Source: Branchiibius sp. NY16-3462-2 (GTDB lineage Bacteria; Actinomycetota; Actinomycetes; Actinomycetales; Dermatophilaceae). Taken from it: DNA of 64,000 nucleotides. The notes under the pieces are model-generated. The model saw nothing but the letters and a program-made list of their open reading frames with translations, searched no databases and was not told the origin of the DNA. A program made the position numbers and the translations under genes. The DNA lies in contig NZ_LVCF01000035.1 in assembly GCF_001594145.1 (NCBI RefSeq), positions 1 to 64,000 of the forward strand. The letters are read 5' to 3'. Of the stretch, positions 7,944-18,173 are shown one piece after another (within the stretch, counting starts at the first letter, position 1; each line of letters begins with the position of its first letter).

Positions 7944-9134
7944 ATGGCAGGCGTGAAGCTGCCCGTACGTCGCGACAACGGCGCCGACGCCGTCGCGGTC
8001 CTCGGCACTGCGCGGGTGGACGCGCGCACCAAGACCCTCACCAAACGGTTGAAGCCCGGCGACGTGGCCATCATCGACCACCAGGATCTGGACCGGGTCA
8101 GCGCCGAGGCCCTGGTGGCCTGCCGCCCGGTCGCCATCGTCAACGCCGCCCGGTCCAGCACCGGCCGGTATCCCAACCTCGGCCCGGGCATCGTGGTCGA
8201 CAGCGGCATTCCGCTGATCGACGCCGCCGGCCCGGAGGTGATGGCGGTCGCCGAGGGCCACCAGGTCGGGGTGAGCGCCGAGGGTGAGGTCCTGGTCGAT
8301 GGTGCGGTGGTCGCGACCGGAACCACGATGACGCCGGCGGCTGTCGAACACGCCATGGACGAGGCCCGGGCCGGCCTGGCCGTGCAGATCGAGGCGTTCG
8401 CCGGCAACACGATGAGCTACCTGCGCGAAGAACGGGACCTACTGCTGAACGGCGTCGGCCTGCCTGACCTGCGCACATCGATGGACGGTCGGCCGGTGCT
8501 GATCGTCGTACGCGGTTATCACTACCGCGAGGACCTGCAGACGCTGCGCAGCTTCATCCGTGACCAGCGGCCGATCCTGATCGGTGTCGACGGTGGTGCC
8601 GACGCGCTGCGCGAGGCGGGGTACAAACCCGATCTGATCGTGGGCGACATGGACTCGGTCTCCGATGCGACCTTGCGCTGTGGCGCCGAGATCGTCGTGC
8701 ACGCCTATCGCGACGGCCGGGCGCCGGGTCTGGCCCGCGTGCAGGAACTGGGCATCAACGATCCAGTGGTGTTCCCGGCCACCGGCACCAGCGAGGACAT
8801 CGCGATGCTGCTGGCCGACGAGTCGGGCGCGAACCTGATCGTGGCCGTCGGCACCCACGTGACGTTGATCGAATTCCTCGACAAGGGCCGGGCCGGGATG
8901 GCCAGCACGTTCCTGACCCGGCTGCGGGTCGGCAGCAAGCTGGTCGACGCCAAGGGGGTCAGTCAGCTCTACCGCTCCACGATCAGTGCCCGCGCCCTGG
9001 TGCTGCTGGTCCTGGCGGGCCTGATCGCACTGATCGTCGCCATGATCGCGACCCCCGGCGGAAGTGCCGCGCTGCAGCTGCTCGGTGCCCGCTGGGATGA
9101 CCTGTGGGCGTGGTTGCGAGGATTGTTCCAATGA
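7944..9134 (+). CDS. steA: SteA-type cytokinetic ring protein
   Basis: The protein has 396 residues, homologous to M. tuberculosis Rv1697 and corynebacterial SteA, which with SteB promotes the cell-separation peptidoglycan hydrolase pathway. The N-terminal domain has the family block VNAARSSTGRYPNLGPGIVV. The central part, with IGVDGGADALREAGYKPDLI and VGDMDSVSDA, resembles the thiamine-pyrophosphokinase-like fold (DGGAD, GDMDS). A single transmembrane segment lies near the C-terminus (about 351-370, ALVLLVLAGLIALIVAMIAT). GTG 7953 is an alternative start three codons downstream. It overlaps the next gene by 4 bp. Confidence 0.9.
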   Translation: MAGVKLPVRRDNGADAVAVLGTARVDARTKTLTKRLKPGDVAIIDHQDLDRVSAEALVACRPVAIVNAARSSTGRYPNLGPGIVVDSGIPLIDAAGPEVMAVAEGHQVGVSAEGEVLVDGAVVATGTTMTPAAVEHAMDEARAGLAVQIEAFAGNTMSYLREERDLLLNGVGLPDLRTSMDGRPVLIVVRGYHYREDLQTLRSFIRDQRPILIGVDGGADALREAGYKPDLIVGDMDSVSDATLRCGAEIVVHAYRDGRAPGLARVQELGINDPVVFPATGTSEDIAMLLADESGANLIVAVGTHVTLIEFLDKGRAGMASTFLTRLRVGSKLVDAKGVSQLYRSTISARALVLLVLAGLIALIVAMIATPGGSAALQLLGARWDDLWAWLRGLFQ

Positions 9135-10051
9135 TCGACTTCCGCTACCACATCGTGTCGCTGGTCGCCGTGTTCCTGGCGCTCGCGGTCGGCATCGTCA
9201 TCGGCGCGTTCACCCTGTCCGGTGGCGTCGGCGACTCGTTGAACCAGCAGGCCAGCAGTCTGCGATCCGAGCAGGCCCAACTGCGGGCGCAGGTCCAGGC
9301 CACCGGCAACGCCCTGAACCGGGCTGACAATTTCGCCACGCTCGCCGACCCGGCGCTGGTCGACGGGGTCCTGAACGGTGACTCGATCGCGCTGGTCCTG
9401 CTGCCCGGCACCCCCGACAGCTTGCTCTCGGCGACCAAGTCGTCGATCGCCTCCGCCGGCGGGTCGGTCGTCACGACAGTGACGCTTAACGAGTCCTGGC
9501 TGAAGGAGCCCTCGGTGGAACGCTTGCGGTCGGCTGCATCGACCGTCGGTGTCAACCCGGCCCAGACCGATGTTTCGCGGCTGCCGGGGATCGTGCTGGG
9601 CAAGGCCGTCATGAGCAGGGAGACCTCGACAGGGAAGGCAGCTCTGGAAAAGCTGCAATCGGAGTCGCTGATCGACATCGACGGCACCGGCGGGGGTAAA
9701 CCCACCAGCATCGTGGTCCTGTGGCCGGGGCTGCCGACGACCACCGACCAGCAGACGGTCACCGGTTGGACCGGCTCAGTCGCCGGCATCGGGGCCTCCA
9801 CCACGGCCGTCGTCGGGGTCTCCAGCGGCCCGGCCGACGGCGACCTCACCAACCCCGATCCGCTGGTGACCTCGTTGCGCGGTTCGGCTGACGCGACGGC
9901 CACGATGAGCGTGGTCGATGACGGCAGCCGGGCGATGGGTCAGACGGCAGTCGTGCTGGCCACGCAGAAGGAGTTGGCCGGTGTGTCGGGCCAGTACGGA
10001 CTCGGAGCGGACGCGACGGGACCGATCCCGGCCATCACCGCAGGCCGGTGA
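9131..10051 (+). CDS. MctB/SteB family protein (DUF3186, Rv1698-like)
   Basis: The protein has 306 residues. One N-terminal transmembrane helix (about 8-30, VSLVAVFLALAVGIVIGAFT) is followed by a coiled coil (LNQQASSLRSEQAQLRAQVQ) and an exported alpha/beta domain. The family was named MctB for a proposed copper-efflux role in M. tuberculosis, and SteB in corynebacteria, where it works with SteA in cell separation. Direct coupling to steA by an ATGA overlap favours the SteB role here, particularly since this lineage probably lacks a mycobacterial outer membrane. It also overlaps the following gene by GTGA. Confidence 0.85.
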   Translation: MIDFRYHIVSLVAVFLALAVGIVIGAFTLSGGVGDSLNQQASSLRSEQAQLRAQVQATGNALNRADNFATLADPALVDGVLNGDSIALVLLPGTPDSLLSATKSSIASAGGSVVTTVTLNESWLKEPSVERLRSAASTVGVNPAQTDVSRLPGIVLGKAVMSRETSTGKAALEKLQSESLIDIDGTGGGKPTSIVVLWPGLPTTTDQQTVTGWTGSVAGIGASTTAVVGVSSGPADGDLTNPDPLVTSLRGSADATATMSVVDDGSRAMGQTAVVLATQKELAGVSGQYGLGADATGPIPAITAGR

Positions 10052-10833
10052 CCGGCTATCCGGCCGCCGCCGTCCGAGCGGTAGGGGCAGGGCTGATCAC
10101 GACTGCGGCCTATCAGGGGCTGCTCCGGTCGTCGTACCGAAACCGCCTGTCCCGCAGGAACTTTGCCGGTCAGGAGGTGACCCTCGCTGAAGGCCCAGCG
10201 GTCGTTGCCGGCCTCGTTGTCGCCGGGCCGCTCCCGGCGGCGCTGGGTGTGGCAACGGGTGCTGCGGGACTGCTGGACGACCTGGCCGCCGGTGAAGGGT
10301 CGGTCGCCAAGGGGCTGCGTGGCCATCTGCGCGCGCTGGGGCGCGGTGAGGTCACCACCGGCGTCGTGAAGATCGCCGCTATCGGGACCGCCGCCCTGGC
10401 CAGCACCGCGGTCGCGGACCGGGGCCGACGCGGCATCGTGGACACGCTGATCGGCGGGGCACTGGTCGCAGGATCAGCGAACCTGCTCAACCTGTTCGAC
10501 CTGCGCCCGGGCCGTGCGCTCAAAGTCGCCGTCGCCGGCGCCACACCGTTGCTACTGGTCGCGGATGAGTCGGCCGCAGCGATCCTGGGTGTCGCCGCTG
10601 CTGCCGCGCCGGCCGATCTGGCCGGGCGCAGCATGCTGGGAGACACCGGCGCCAACGCCCTGGGCGCCGTACTCGGGCTGGCCTGGGCGCGGGGGCTACC
10701 CCTGGCGGGCCGGGTGGTCGGCGCCACCGTCGTCGCCGGGCTGATCCTGGCCTCAGAACGCGTCAGTTTCACCGAGGTCATCGCCACCAACCCGGCGCTC
10801 AATGCGATCGACCGGTGGGGTCGGCCGGAATGA
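10048..10833 (+). CDS. MraY/WecA-like polyprenyl-phosphate sugar-1-phosphate transferase
   Basis: The protein has 261 residues, is very hydrophobic, and has about 7-8 predicted membrane segments. It retains hallmarks of the MraY/WecA superfamily: DD in GLLDDLAAGEG (about 75), an asparagine-rich loop SANLLNLFDLRPGRALK, and SMLGDTGANALGAVLG, which corresponds to the GD-x-G metal/substrate loop. It is shorter than true MraY (about 320-360), and MraY normally sits in the dcw cluster, so this is a paralogue. Substrate unknown. It is wedged by 4-bp overlaps between the mctB/steB-family gene and a MurJ-like gene, which argues for a lipid-linked glycan precursor. Confidence 0.75.
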   Translation: MTGYPAAAVRAVGAGLITTAAYQGLLRSSYRNRLSRRNFAGQEVTLAEGPAVVAGLVVAGPLPAALGVATGAAGLLDDLAAGEGSVAKGLRGHLRALGRGEVTTGVVKIAAIGTAALASTAVADRGRRGIVDTLIGGALVAGSANLLNLFDLRPGRALKVAVAGATPLLLVADESAAAILGVAAAAAPADLAGRSMLGDTGANALGAVLGLAWARGLPLAGRVVGATVVAGLILASERVSFTEVIATNPALNAIDRWGRPE

Positions 10834-12401
10834 GCCGCCGCGGTTCCCTGGCCGCTGCCGCCGGAATGATCGCCGGGATCACCCTGCTGGCCCGGATCGT
10901 CGGCTTCGGCCGCTGGTTGGCGTTCTCCCACTCGGTCGGCGCGACCTGCGTGGGGCAGGTCTACAACACGGCCAACCTGCTGCCCAACGTCCTGTACGAA
11001 GTCGCTGCCGGCGGCGCCCTGGCCGCGGTCGCGGTCCCGCTGGTGGCCCGCGCCCTGGTCACGGATCGTGCCACTGCCGACCGGATCGCCTCCGCCCTGC
11101 TCACCTGGGCGATCGCGGTGTTGCTGCCTCTCGCCGTACTCCTGGCCCTGTTCGCCGGCCCGATCGCGTCGGCCATGTTGGGCACCGACGGCTGCGGGGA
11201 CTCAGCGGTCGACCTCGCCGCGACCTTCGTGCGGATCTTCGCCCCCCAGGTCGTCCTCTACGGCATCGGCGTGGTCGCCGGGGGCGTGCTTCAGGCGCAC
11301 CAGCGGTTCGTCGCCGCTGCCCTCGCACCGTTGCTGTCCAGCCTGGTCGTGATCGCCTGCTACCTGCTCTACGGCCGGATCGGCACGGGGGACCCGGAGA
11401 CCATCACCCCGGCAGCCGTCGCCGTCCTGGCGGGTGGCACCACGTTGGGGGTGTGCGCGCTGAGCCTGCCGCTGCTGGCCGTGGCCGCCCGGGCCGGGAT
11501 CCGACTGCGCCCGCGCTGGGACTTCCCGCCCGGTGTTGCCGCCCAGGCCCGCCGGCTCGCCGGGGCGGGTATCGCCGCGCTGATCGCGCAGCAGCTCGCG
11601 GTGCTGATCATCGCCTGGGTCACCAACCACCGGGGCGGCCCGGGCGCGCTGACGGTCTACAACTACGTCCAGGCCCTCTATCTGCTCCCGTACGCCGTGT
11701 TGGCCGTTCCCGTCGCGACCGCCGCTTTCCCGCGGCTGGCCACCGGAACTCCCGGCACACTGGGCCGTTCTGCGGCAGTGGTCGCCGTCGCCGGCGCTGC
11801 GTCGGCAGCCCTGTTGATCGCGGTGGCGCCGGCGGCGGGACGGTTCTTCGGCGCACTGGACGCAGGGCGCGGTGGCAGCGGAGCGAACGCCCTGGACGCG
11901 CTCGCCCCGTCGCTGACGGCGTTCGCCCCCGGAGTGCTCGGATTCGGCTTGACCGCACTGCTGCTACGCGCGGCGTACGCCCGGCACATCACTGGCGGTG
12001 CCGCCGCAGCGATGTGCCTCGGCTGGGCGATCGCCGGTCTCGGGCCGCTGTTGACCCTGGGCGCGCGCACTGACTCCAGCACGGTGCTGGTGCGCCTGGG
12101 CATCTTCAGCACGATCGGGATGAGCATCGCGGCCCTGGCGCTCGCGGCGCTCCTGCTGCGCGGTGGCCCGGGCTGGGTGCGTCTGCCGTGGCGGACGCTG
12201 CTGGCCGGACTGGTGGCCGGTGCAGCGGGCGCCCTCTGCGGGCGGTGGTGCGCCGACCGTCTCGACGGCGCCTCCCTGATCGCAGCGGCCGTCAGCGCGG
12301 TGCTTGCGGCGCTGGTGGCGATCGGCGTCTTCGCGGCCCTGCTCGCGCTGCTTGACCGGACCACGTTCGAGCGGCTGGTCGTGCACCGGGGGCGCGCATG
12401 A
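10830..12401 (+). CDS. MurJ/MviN-like lipid-linked precursor flippase
   Basis: The protein has 523 residues with about 14 membrane segments, and belongs to the MOP exporter superfamily. MurJ-like features include the start LLARIVGFGRWLAFSHSVGA, FAPQVVLYGIGVVAGGVLQA and VYNYVQALYLLPYAVLAVPV. It is a plausible flippase for an undecaprenyl-linked glycan. Housekeeping MurJ in actinobacteria usually lies near the origin and often has extra domains, so this is likely a second, dedicated copy. ATG 10830 overlaps the upstream stop (ATGA), and the gene overlaps the following glycosyltransferase by 4 bp. Confidence 0.8.
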   Translation: MSRRGSLAAAAGMIAGITLLARIVGFGRWLAFSHSVGATCVGQVYNTANLLPNVLYEVAAGGALAAVAVPLVARALVTDRATADRIASALLTWAIAVLLPLAVLLALFAGPIASAMLGTDGCGDSAVDLAATFVRIFAPQVVLYGIGVVAGGVLQAHQRFVAAALAPLLSSLVVIACYLLYGRIGTGDPETITPAAVAVLAGGTTLGVCALSLPLLAVAARAGIRLRPRWDFPPGVAAQARRLAGAGIAALIAQQLAVLIIAWVTNHRGGPGALTVYNYVQALYLLPYAVLAVPVATAAFPRLATGTPGTLGRSAAVVAVAGAASAALLIAVAPAAGRFFGALDAGRGGSGANALDALAPSLTAFAPGVLGFGLTALLLRAAYARHITGGAAAAMCLGWAIAGLGPLLTLGARTDSSTVLVRLGIFSTIGMSIAALALAALLLRGGPGWVRLPWRTLLAGLVAGAAGALCGRWCADRLDGASLIAAAVSAVLAALVAIGVFAALLALLDRTTFERLVVHRGRA

Positions 12402-13435
12402 GGATCGCTTTCGTGCTCGGAGAAGTCGCCGGGGGAGTACTGGCGCACGTCCGATCCGTGGCGGGCGGACTGATCGACGCCGGACACGCCGTGGACGTCG
12501 CGGCGCCGGAGGGTGTGCTCGACGAGTTGGCCGTCTCCGGAATGGGACGGGTGCCGGTGCGCATCGGCGAGCGGCCTGACCCCCGCGCCGACGCGTCAAC
12601 CGTGCGCACGCTGCGGTCCCTGCGTGACGCAGACGTCGTGCACGCCCACGGTGTGCGGGCCGGTGCCCTCGCCGCGCTGGCGCGCACCGGGCGACCGCTG
12701 GTGACCACCCTGCACAACGCCGCACCGACGACCTCGCGGGTCAACGCCGTGCTGTTCGCTCTGTTGCTGCGGGTCGCCGCTCACGGCAGCGCCGTGGTGC
12801 TTACGGTCAGTCCCGACCTGGAGGCGCCGGCCCGTCGCGCCGGCGCTCGGGACGTGCGCCGGGCCGTGATCGCCGCACCCGCCGTCGCAGTGCCGGCGGT
12901 CTCCCATGAGGGCTTCCGGGCCGTCTGCGTGGGCCGGTTGACGACCCAGAAACGGATCGACCTGCTGATCGACGCGGCCGGACTGGTCGACGGCGTCACC
13001 TGGTCGGTGGTGGGTGACGGTCCGGACCGGGCCGCGCTGCAGGCGCAGATCGACGCCGGCGACGCGCCGGTGGAGTTGCTCGGCCGGCGTGATGACGTGC
13101 CGCAGTTGCTGGCCGCCGCCGATGTCGCCGTCTCCACCGCGGCCTGGGAGGGGCAACCGGTGTGGCTGCAGGAAGCCGTCCGGGCCGGGTTGCCCGTGGT
13201 CGCCTTCGACGTCGGTGGTATCCGCGAAACCATCGGCGCCGCAGGGGTGTTCGCGCAATTCCCGGACGTGGAGGGGATCGCTCGCGAGGTACGCCGATTG
13301 GCCGGCGACGCGGCGTACCTCACCTCCCGACGCGCCCAGGTCCGCGCCGTCGCCGACACGCTCCCGACCCGGCGTGACGAGATCGACGCATTGATCCGGC
13401 TGTATCGGTCCCTGACCACCGCCGCGATGTCATAG
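12398..13435 (+). CDS. glycosyltransferase family 4 (GT-B fold)
   Basis: The protein has 345 residues. The N-terminal domain starts MRIAFVLGEVAGGVLAHVRS, and the C-terminal GT-B domain has the GT4 pattern: CVGRLTTQKRIDLLIDAAGL, VVGDGPDRAALQ, then VSTAAWEGQPVWLQEAVRAG, whose E-x7-E-like segment binds the sugar nucleotide, and VVAFDVGGIRETIG. Donor and acceptor are unknown. It is the last gene of the overlapping run that begins at steA, and it is probably cytoplasmic or membrane-associated, acting on the carrier made by the MraY-like enzyme. Confidence 0.85.
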   Translation: MRIAFVLGEVAGGVLAHVRSVAGGLIDAGHAVDVAAPEGVLDELAVSGMGRVPVRIGERPDPRADASTVRTLRSLRDADVVHAHGVRAGALAALARTGRPLVTTLHNAAPTTSRVNAVLFALLLRVAAHGSAVVLTVSPDLEAPARRAGARDVRRAVIAAPAVAVPAVSHEGFRAVCVGRLTTQKRIDLLIDAAGLVDGVTWSVVGDGPDRAALQAQIDAGDAPVELLGRRDDVPQLLAAADVAVSTAAWEGQPVWLQEAVRAGLPVVAFDVGGIRETIGAAGVFAQFPDVEGIAREVRRLAGDAAYLTSRRAQVRAVADTLPTRRDEIDALIRLYRSLTTAAMS

Positions 13436-13438
13436 ACT
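13433..13438 (+). promoter_or_regulatory. -10 box of a probable leaderless pyrG promoter
   Basis: TAGACT lies 8 nt before the GTG start of pyrG, at the end of the glycosyltransferase gene. A weak CTGACC lies 15 nt upstream. The spacing would put the transcription start at or within a base or two of the GTG. Confidence 0.5.
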
Positions 13439-13446
13439 GGTAACCC

Positions 13447-15128
<1,682 letters not shown>

Positions 15129-15132
<4 letters not shown>

Positions 15133-15806
15133 CTTCCAAGCCCTCAGGTACGTCGGCCCCTGGCTTGCCGGCGGATCTCGCCGACCGCATCGAGCCGGCC
15201 ACGATCCTGTCGTCCAAGACGTCCTTCGCCGGTCACGTATGGGATGTGCGCACGGATGTGGTGGACCTGGGCGGCGAGGGTGGCACGGTGACGCGCGACT
15301 ACGTGCAGCACCCGGGCGCGGTGGGCATCGTGACGTTGCGCGGTGAACCGGGTCGGGAGGAGTTACTGCTGGTGCGGCAGTACCGTCATCCGGTCCGTGC
15401 GCTGGAGTGGGAGCTTCCGGCCGGCCTGCTCGACGTGGCGGGGGAGCCGCCGTATGAGGCGGCGGCCCGTGAGTTGGCCGAGGAGGCACACCTCGGAGCC
15501 AGGCAGTGGCACGTTCTGGTCGACATGTTCTCCACGCCGGGCGGCTCCTCAGAAGCGATCCGGGTATTCCTCGCGCGCGACGTTTTCGACTCTGTCGCAG
15601 AGGGTTTCATCCGCGAAGGTGAGGAAGCGGGCATGACCTGCGGATGGATCGATCTCGACGCGGTGGTGGTCGCTGCGTTGGAGGGGCGGCTGCACAATTC
15701 GTTGCTGATCGCCGGGGCGCTGGCGGCGACTGCGTCGCGGGAGCGCGACTGGACCACGCTGCGCCCAGCAGATGCTCCGTGGCCGGAGCACCCCTCCTAC
15801 CGATGA
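15129..15806 (+). CDS. NUDIX hydrolase, ADP-ribose pyrophosphatase type (Rv1700-like)
   Basis: The protein has 225 residues. The ADPRase-type NUDIX region is LEWELPAGLLDVAGEPPYEA followed by the box AARELAEEAHLGA (about 105-140). The catalytic RE..EE is intact, but the usual Gly of the box end (EExGx) is His here. The fold and the preceding VRQYRHPVR fit hydrolysis of ADP-ribose to AMP and ribose-5-phosphate. Its partner Rv1700 is an ADP-ribose pyrophosphatase. It overlaps pyrG by 4 bp and the following aminotransferase by 4 bp, so the three are co-translated. Confidence 0.88.
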
Positions 15807-16954
15807 TCCCGGTCTCCGTCCGCTCGGACGTGCCGCCCTTCCAGGTCATGGAGATCTTCAAGGCGGCGACCAAACGGCAGGCCACGCACGGTGATCTGTT
15901 GCTGCTGTGTGTCGGTCAGCCGTCGACTCCGGCGCCGCGGGTGGTGCGCGACGCGGTTGCGACCGCGGTGGAGACACAGAGCCTGGGTTACACCGACCCC
16001 GGTGGGACCACCGAGTTGTTGGCGGCGGTGGCGGCGCACTACCGCTCGGAGTACGGCGTCGAGGTCGACCCCGATGAGGTGCTGATCAGCAACGGATCCT
16101 CCGGTGGGTTCAGCACGGTGCTGCTCACGGCGTTCGAAGCCGGCGACCTGATCGCGATGACCCGGCCCGGCTATCCGGCCAACCGCAGCTCGGCGTTGGC
16201 CCTGGGGCTGCGCGTGGTCGACGTGCCGGTCGATGCCGGCACCCGGTTCCAACCGACGGTCGAGGCGTTGGAGGCACTGCCGGAGAAGCCGCGCGGGCTG
16301 GTCGTGGCCAGCCCCGGCAATCCCACCGGCACGATCATCGATCCGCACCGCCTCGCCGAGTTGGCGGCATGGTGCGTGGCGAACGACGTGGTGTTGCTGT
16401 CCGATGAGATCTACCACGGGATCAGCTTCGGTGCGCCATGCGTCACGGCCCGCCAGTTCAGCGACGACGCAATCGTGCTGGGATCCTTCAGCAAGTACCA
16501 CTCGATGACCGGGTGGCGGGTCGGCTGGAGCGTTCTGCCGGCCAACCTGCGCGAGAGAGCCGAAGTGCTGCAGGCGAATCTGTCGATCTGTGCGCCCGCC
16601 GTGTCACAGGTCGCTGCGCTCGCCGCGCTCGGCCCGCAGGCTCGCGATGAGTTGGACGGGCACGTCACCAGGTACGCCCGCAACCGCGATCTGCTACTGC
16701 GCCGGCTGCCCGAACTCGGCATCACCCGGTTCGCGCCACCGGACGGTGCGTTCTACGCCTACGTGGACGTGTCGCATCTGACCGACGATTCACGGGTGTG
16801 GTGTTTCGAGATGCTCGATCGCACCGGTGTCGCGATGGCACCGGGAATCGACTTCGACCTGGTCGAAGGACATCGCTTCGCGCGGCTGTCCTTCTGTGGC
16901 AGCACGCAGGAACTGGACGAGGCCATCGACCGGTTGCGGGCGGTCACGCGTTAG
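15803..16954 (+). CDS. class I/II PLP-dependent aminotransferase
   Basis: The protein has 383 residues and belongs to the fold-type-I aminotransferases. It shows SNGSSGGFSTVLL (cofactor phosphate site), PGYPANRSSA, ASPGNPTGTIIDP, LLSDEIYHGISF (the Asp contacts the pyridine N) and the Schiff-base Lys231 in GSFSKYHSMTGWRVGW, with Arg in RLSFCGS binding substrate carboxylate. The motif set is aspartate/aromatic-type, but the substrate cannot be assigned. ATG 15803 overlaps the NUDIX stop (ATGA). The longer reading frame upstream lies inside the NUDIX gene and is discarded. The stop codon TAG is part of the next gene's -10 box. Confidence 0.9.
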   Translation: MIPVSVRSDVPPFQVMEIFKAATKRQATHGDLLLLCVGQPSTPAPRVVRDAVATAVETQSLGYTDPGGTTELLAAVAAHYRSEYGVEVDPDEVLISNGSSGGFSTVLLTAFEAGDLIAMTRPGYPANRSSALALGLRVVDVPVDAGTRFQPTVEALEALPEKPRGLVVASPGNPTGTIIDPHRLAELAAWCVANDVVLLSDEIYHGISFGAPCVTARQFSDDAIVLGSFSKYHSMTGWRVGWSVLPANLRERAEVLQANLSICAPAVSQVAALAALGPQARDELDGHVTRYARNRDLLLRRLPELGITRFAPPDGAFYAYVDVSHLTDDSRVWCFEMLDRTGVAMAPGIDFDLVEGHRFARLSFCGSTQELDEAIDRLRAVTR

Positions 16955-16957
16955 CGT
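16952..16957 (+). promoter_or_regulatory. -10 box of a probable leaderless promoter
   Basis: TAGCGT lies 6 nt before the ATG of the oxidoreductase gene and contains the stop codon of the upstream aminotransferase. No convincing -35 is visible. Confidence 0.5.
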
Positions 16958-16963
16958 GGCTGC

Positions 16964-17938
16964 ATGCTTGCTGCCTACGCCGTCACCGCCGATGCCGAGA
17001 ACCCGCTGAACGCTCTAGAGGTCGGGCAGATCGACCCGCCGAGCACCCCCGAGGGGTGGGTGCCGGTGCAGATGAAGGCCGGCAGCATCAACCACCACGA
17101 CGTGTTCTCCCTCAAGGGCGTCGGCCTGCCCGCTGATCGGCTGCCGATGATCCTGGGCTGCGACGGGGTGGGGATCGCGCCCGATGGCACCGAGTGTGTG
17201 CTGCACACCGTGATCGCCTCGCCGGGTTTCACCGGTGAGGACGAGACGCTTGACCCCAAGCGTTCGCTGCTCTCGGAGATCTACCCCGGGACCCTCGCCG
17301 AGGTCGTCCACGTGCCCCAGGCGAACCTGATCCCGAAACCCGCTGGCTTGAGCACGACGCACGCCGCGGTGCTGTCGACAAGCTGGCTCACGGCGTACCG
17401 GATGCTCTTCACCAACGCCCGCGTGAGCAAGGGGGACACGGTCCTGGTGCAGGGTGCTGGCGGTGGAGTTGCTACGGCCGCAGTCCAACTCGGCTCGGCC
17501 GCGGGTCTGAAGATGTGGGTCACCAGCCGCGATGAGACCAAGGCGCAGCGGGCGTTGGAGCTCGGCGCGGACCAGGTCTTCGCCTCCGGCGAGCGGCTGC
17601 CGGGCCGCGTTGACGCGGTCATCGAGACCGTCGGCGCTGCGACGTGGTCGCACTCGATCAAGTCGCTGCGCCCCGGCGGCACGGTCGTCATCGCCGGCGC
17701 CACCTCGGGCGACGCACCGGACAAGGCCGAGCTGACCCGGATCTTCTTCCTGCAGATGCGGATCCAGGGTTCGACCATGGGGACCAAGGCGGAGTTGAAG
17801 GACCTGCTGGACTTCCTGGTCGAGCACAAGGTCGAGCCGGTCATCGACTCCGTGCGCCCCCTGACCGAAGCCAAGGACGCGTTCGCCAAGATGATCAACG
17901 GCGACGTCTTCGGCAAGCTCGTCGTGACAATGGACTAG
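16964..17938 (+). CDS. MDR-family zinc-independent alcohol dehydrogenase/quinone reductase
   Basis: The protein has 324 residues of the medium-chain dehydrogenase/reductase family. The N-terminal GroES-like domain has MKAGSINHHDVFSLKGVGLP and a G-C-D-G-V-G motif (LGCDGVGIA). The nucleotide-binding Rossmann fold carries VLVQGAGGGVATAAVQLGSA. Structural-zinc cysteines are not clustered, so it is probably a quinone-oxidoreductase-like member using NADPH. The substrate is unknown. It has its own likely promoter and is followed by a separate small ORF. Confidence 0.85.
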   Translation: MLAAYAVTADAENPLNALEVGQIDPPSTPEGWVPVQMKAGSINHHDVFSLKGVGLPADRLPMILGCDGVGIAPDGTECVLHTVIASPGFTGEDETLDPKRSLLSEIYPGTLAEVVHVPQANLIPKPAGLSTTHAAVLSTSWLTAYRMLFTNARVSKGDTVLVQGAGGGVATAAVQLGSAAGLKMWVTSRDETKAQRALELGADQVFASGERLPGRVDAVIETVGAATWSHSIKSLRPGGTVVIAGATSGDAPDKAELTRIFFLQMRIQGSTMGTKAELKDLLDFLVEHKVEPVIDSVRPLTEAKDAFAKMINGDVFGKLVVTMD

Positions 17939-17957
17939 CCGCTACGTCCTCGGTCGG

Positions 17958-17963
17958 TACGCT
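17958..17963 (+). promoter_or_regulatory. -10 box before the small ORF at 17970
   Basis: TACGCT lies 6 nt upstream of ATG 17970, the same geometry as the -10 boxes of neighbouring leaderless genes. No -35 is evident. It is the main support for the small ORF being expressed. Confidence 0.4.
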
Positions 17964-17969
17964 GCAGGA

Positions 17970-18173
17970 ATGAGCGAGTCGGTGCGATCTGCACCCTTAC
18001 CGGCGGAGCTGATCAGGCGTCGCCGCACTCTGCCGCCCGTTGATTCGGTCACGTTGCGCTCGGACATTGACCAGGTTTTTCAGGGTCGGGCCTTAGTCGG
18101 CGCCGAAGTCGAACGACGCGGACTCCAGCGACTCCTCGCTGGGCTTCGGCACGTCGTTCTCCGCGATCTGTGA
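17970..18173 (+). CDS. small ORF, possibly a truncated gene, running antisense into argG
   Basis: A 67-residue ORF starts MSESVRSAPLPAELIRRRRT and continues LPPVDSVTLRSDIDQVF. These first 41 residues look like a genuine protein start of a soluble basic/acidic helix type, reminiscent of antitoxin N-termini, though I cannot name a family. From 18093 it is antisense to the 3' end of argG, and residues beyond about 42 read like shadow sequence. A -10 box stands 6 nt before the ATG. It is either a short real gene or the 5' remnant of a gene cut off next to argG. Confidence 0.35.
   Translation: MSESVRSAPLPAELIRRRRTLPPVDSVTLRSDIDQVFQGRALVGAEVERRGLQRLLAGLRHVVLRDL

Noticed and set aside
10802..12073. 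423-codon ORF on the plus strand
   Set aside because: It is out of frame within the MurJ-like gene; the translation is almost only R, G, P and A.
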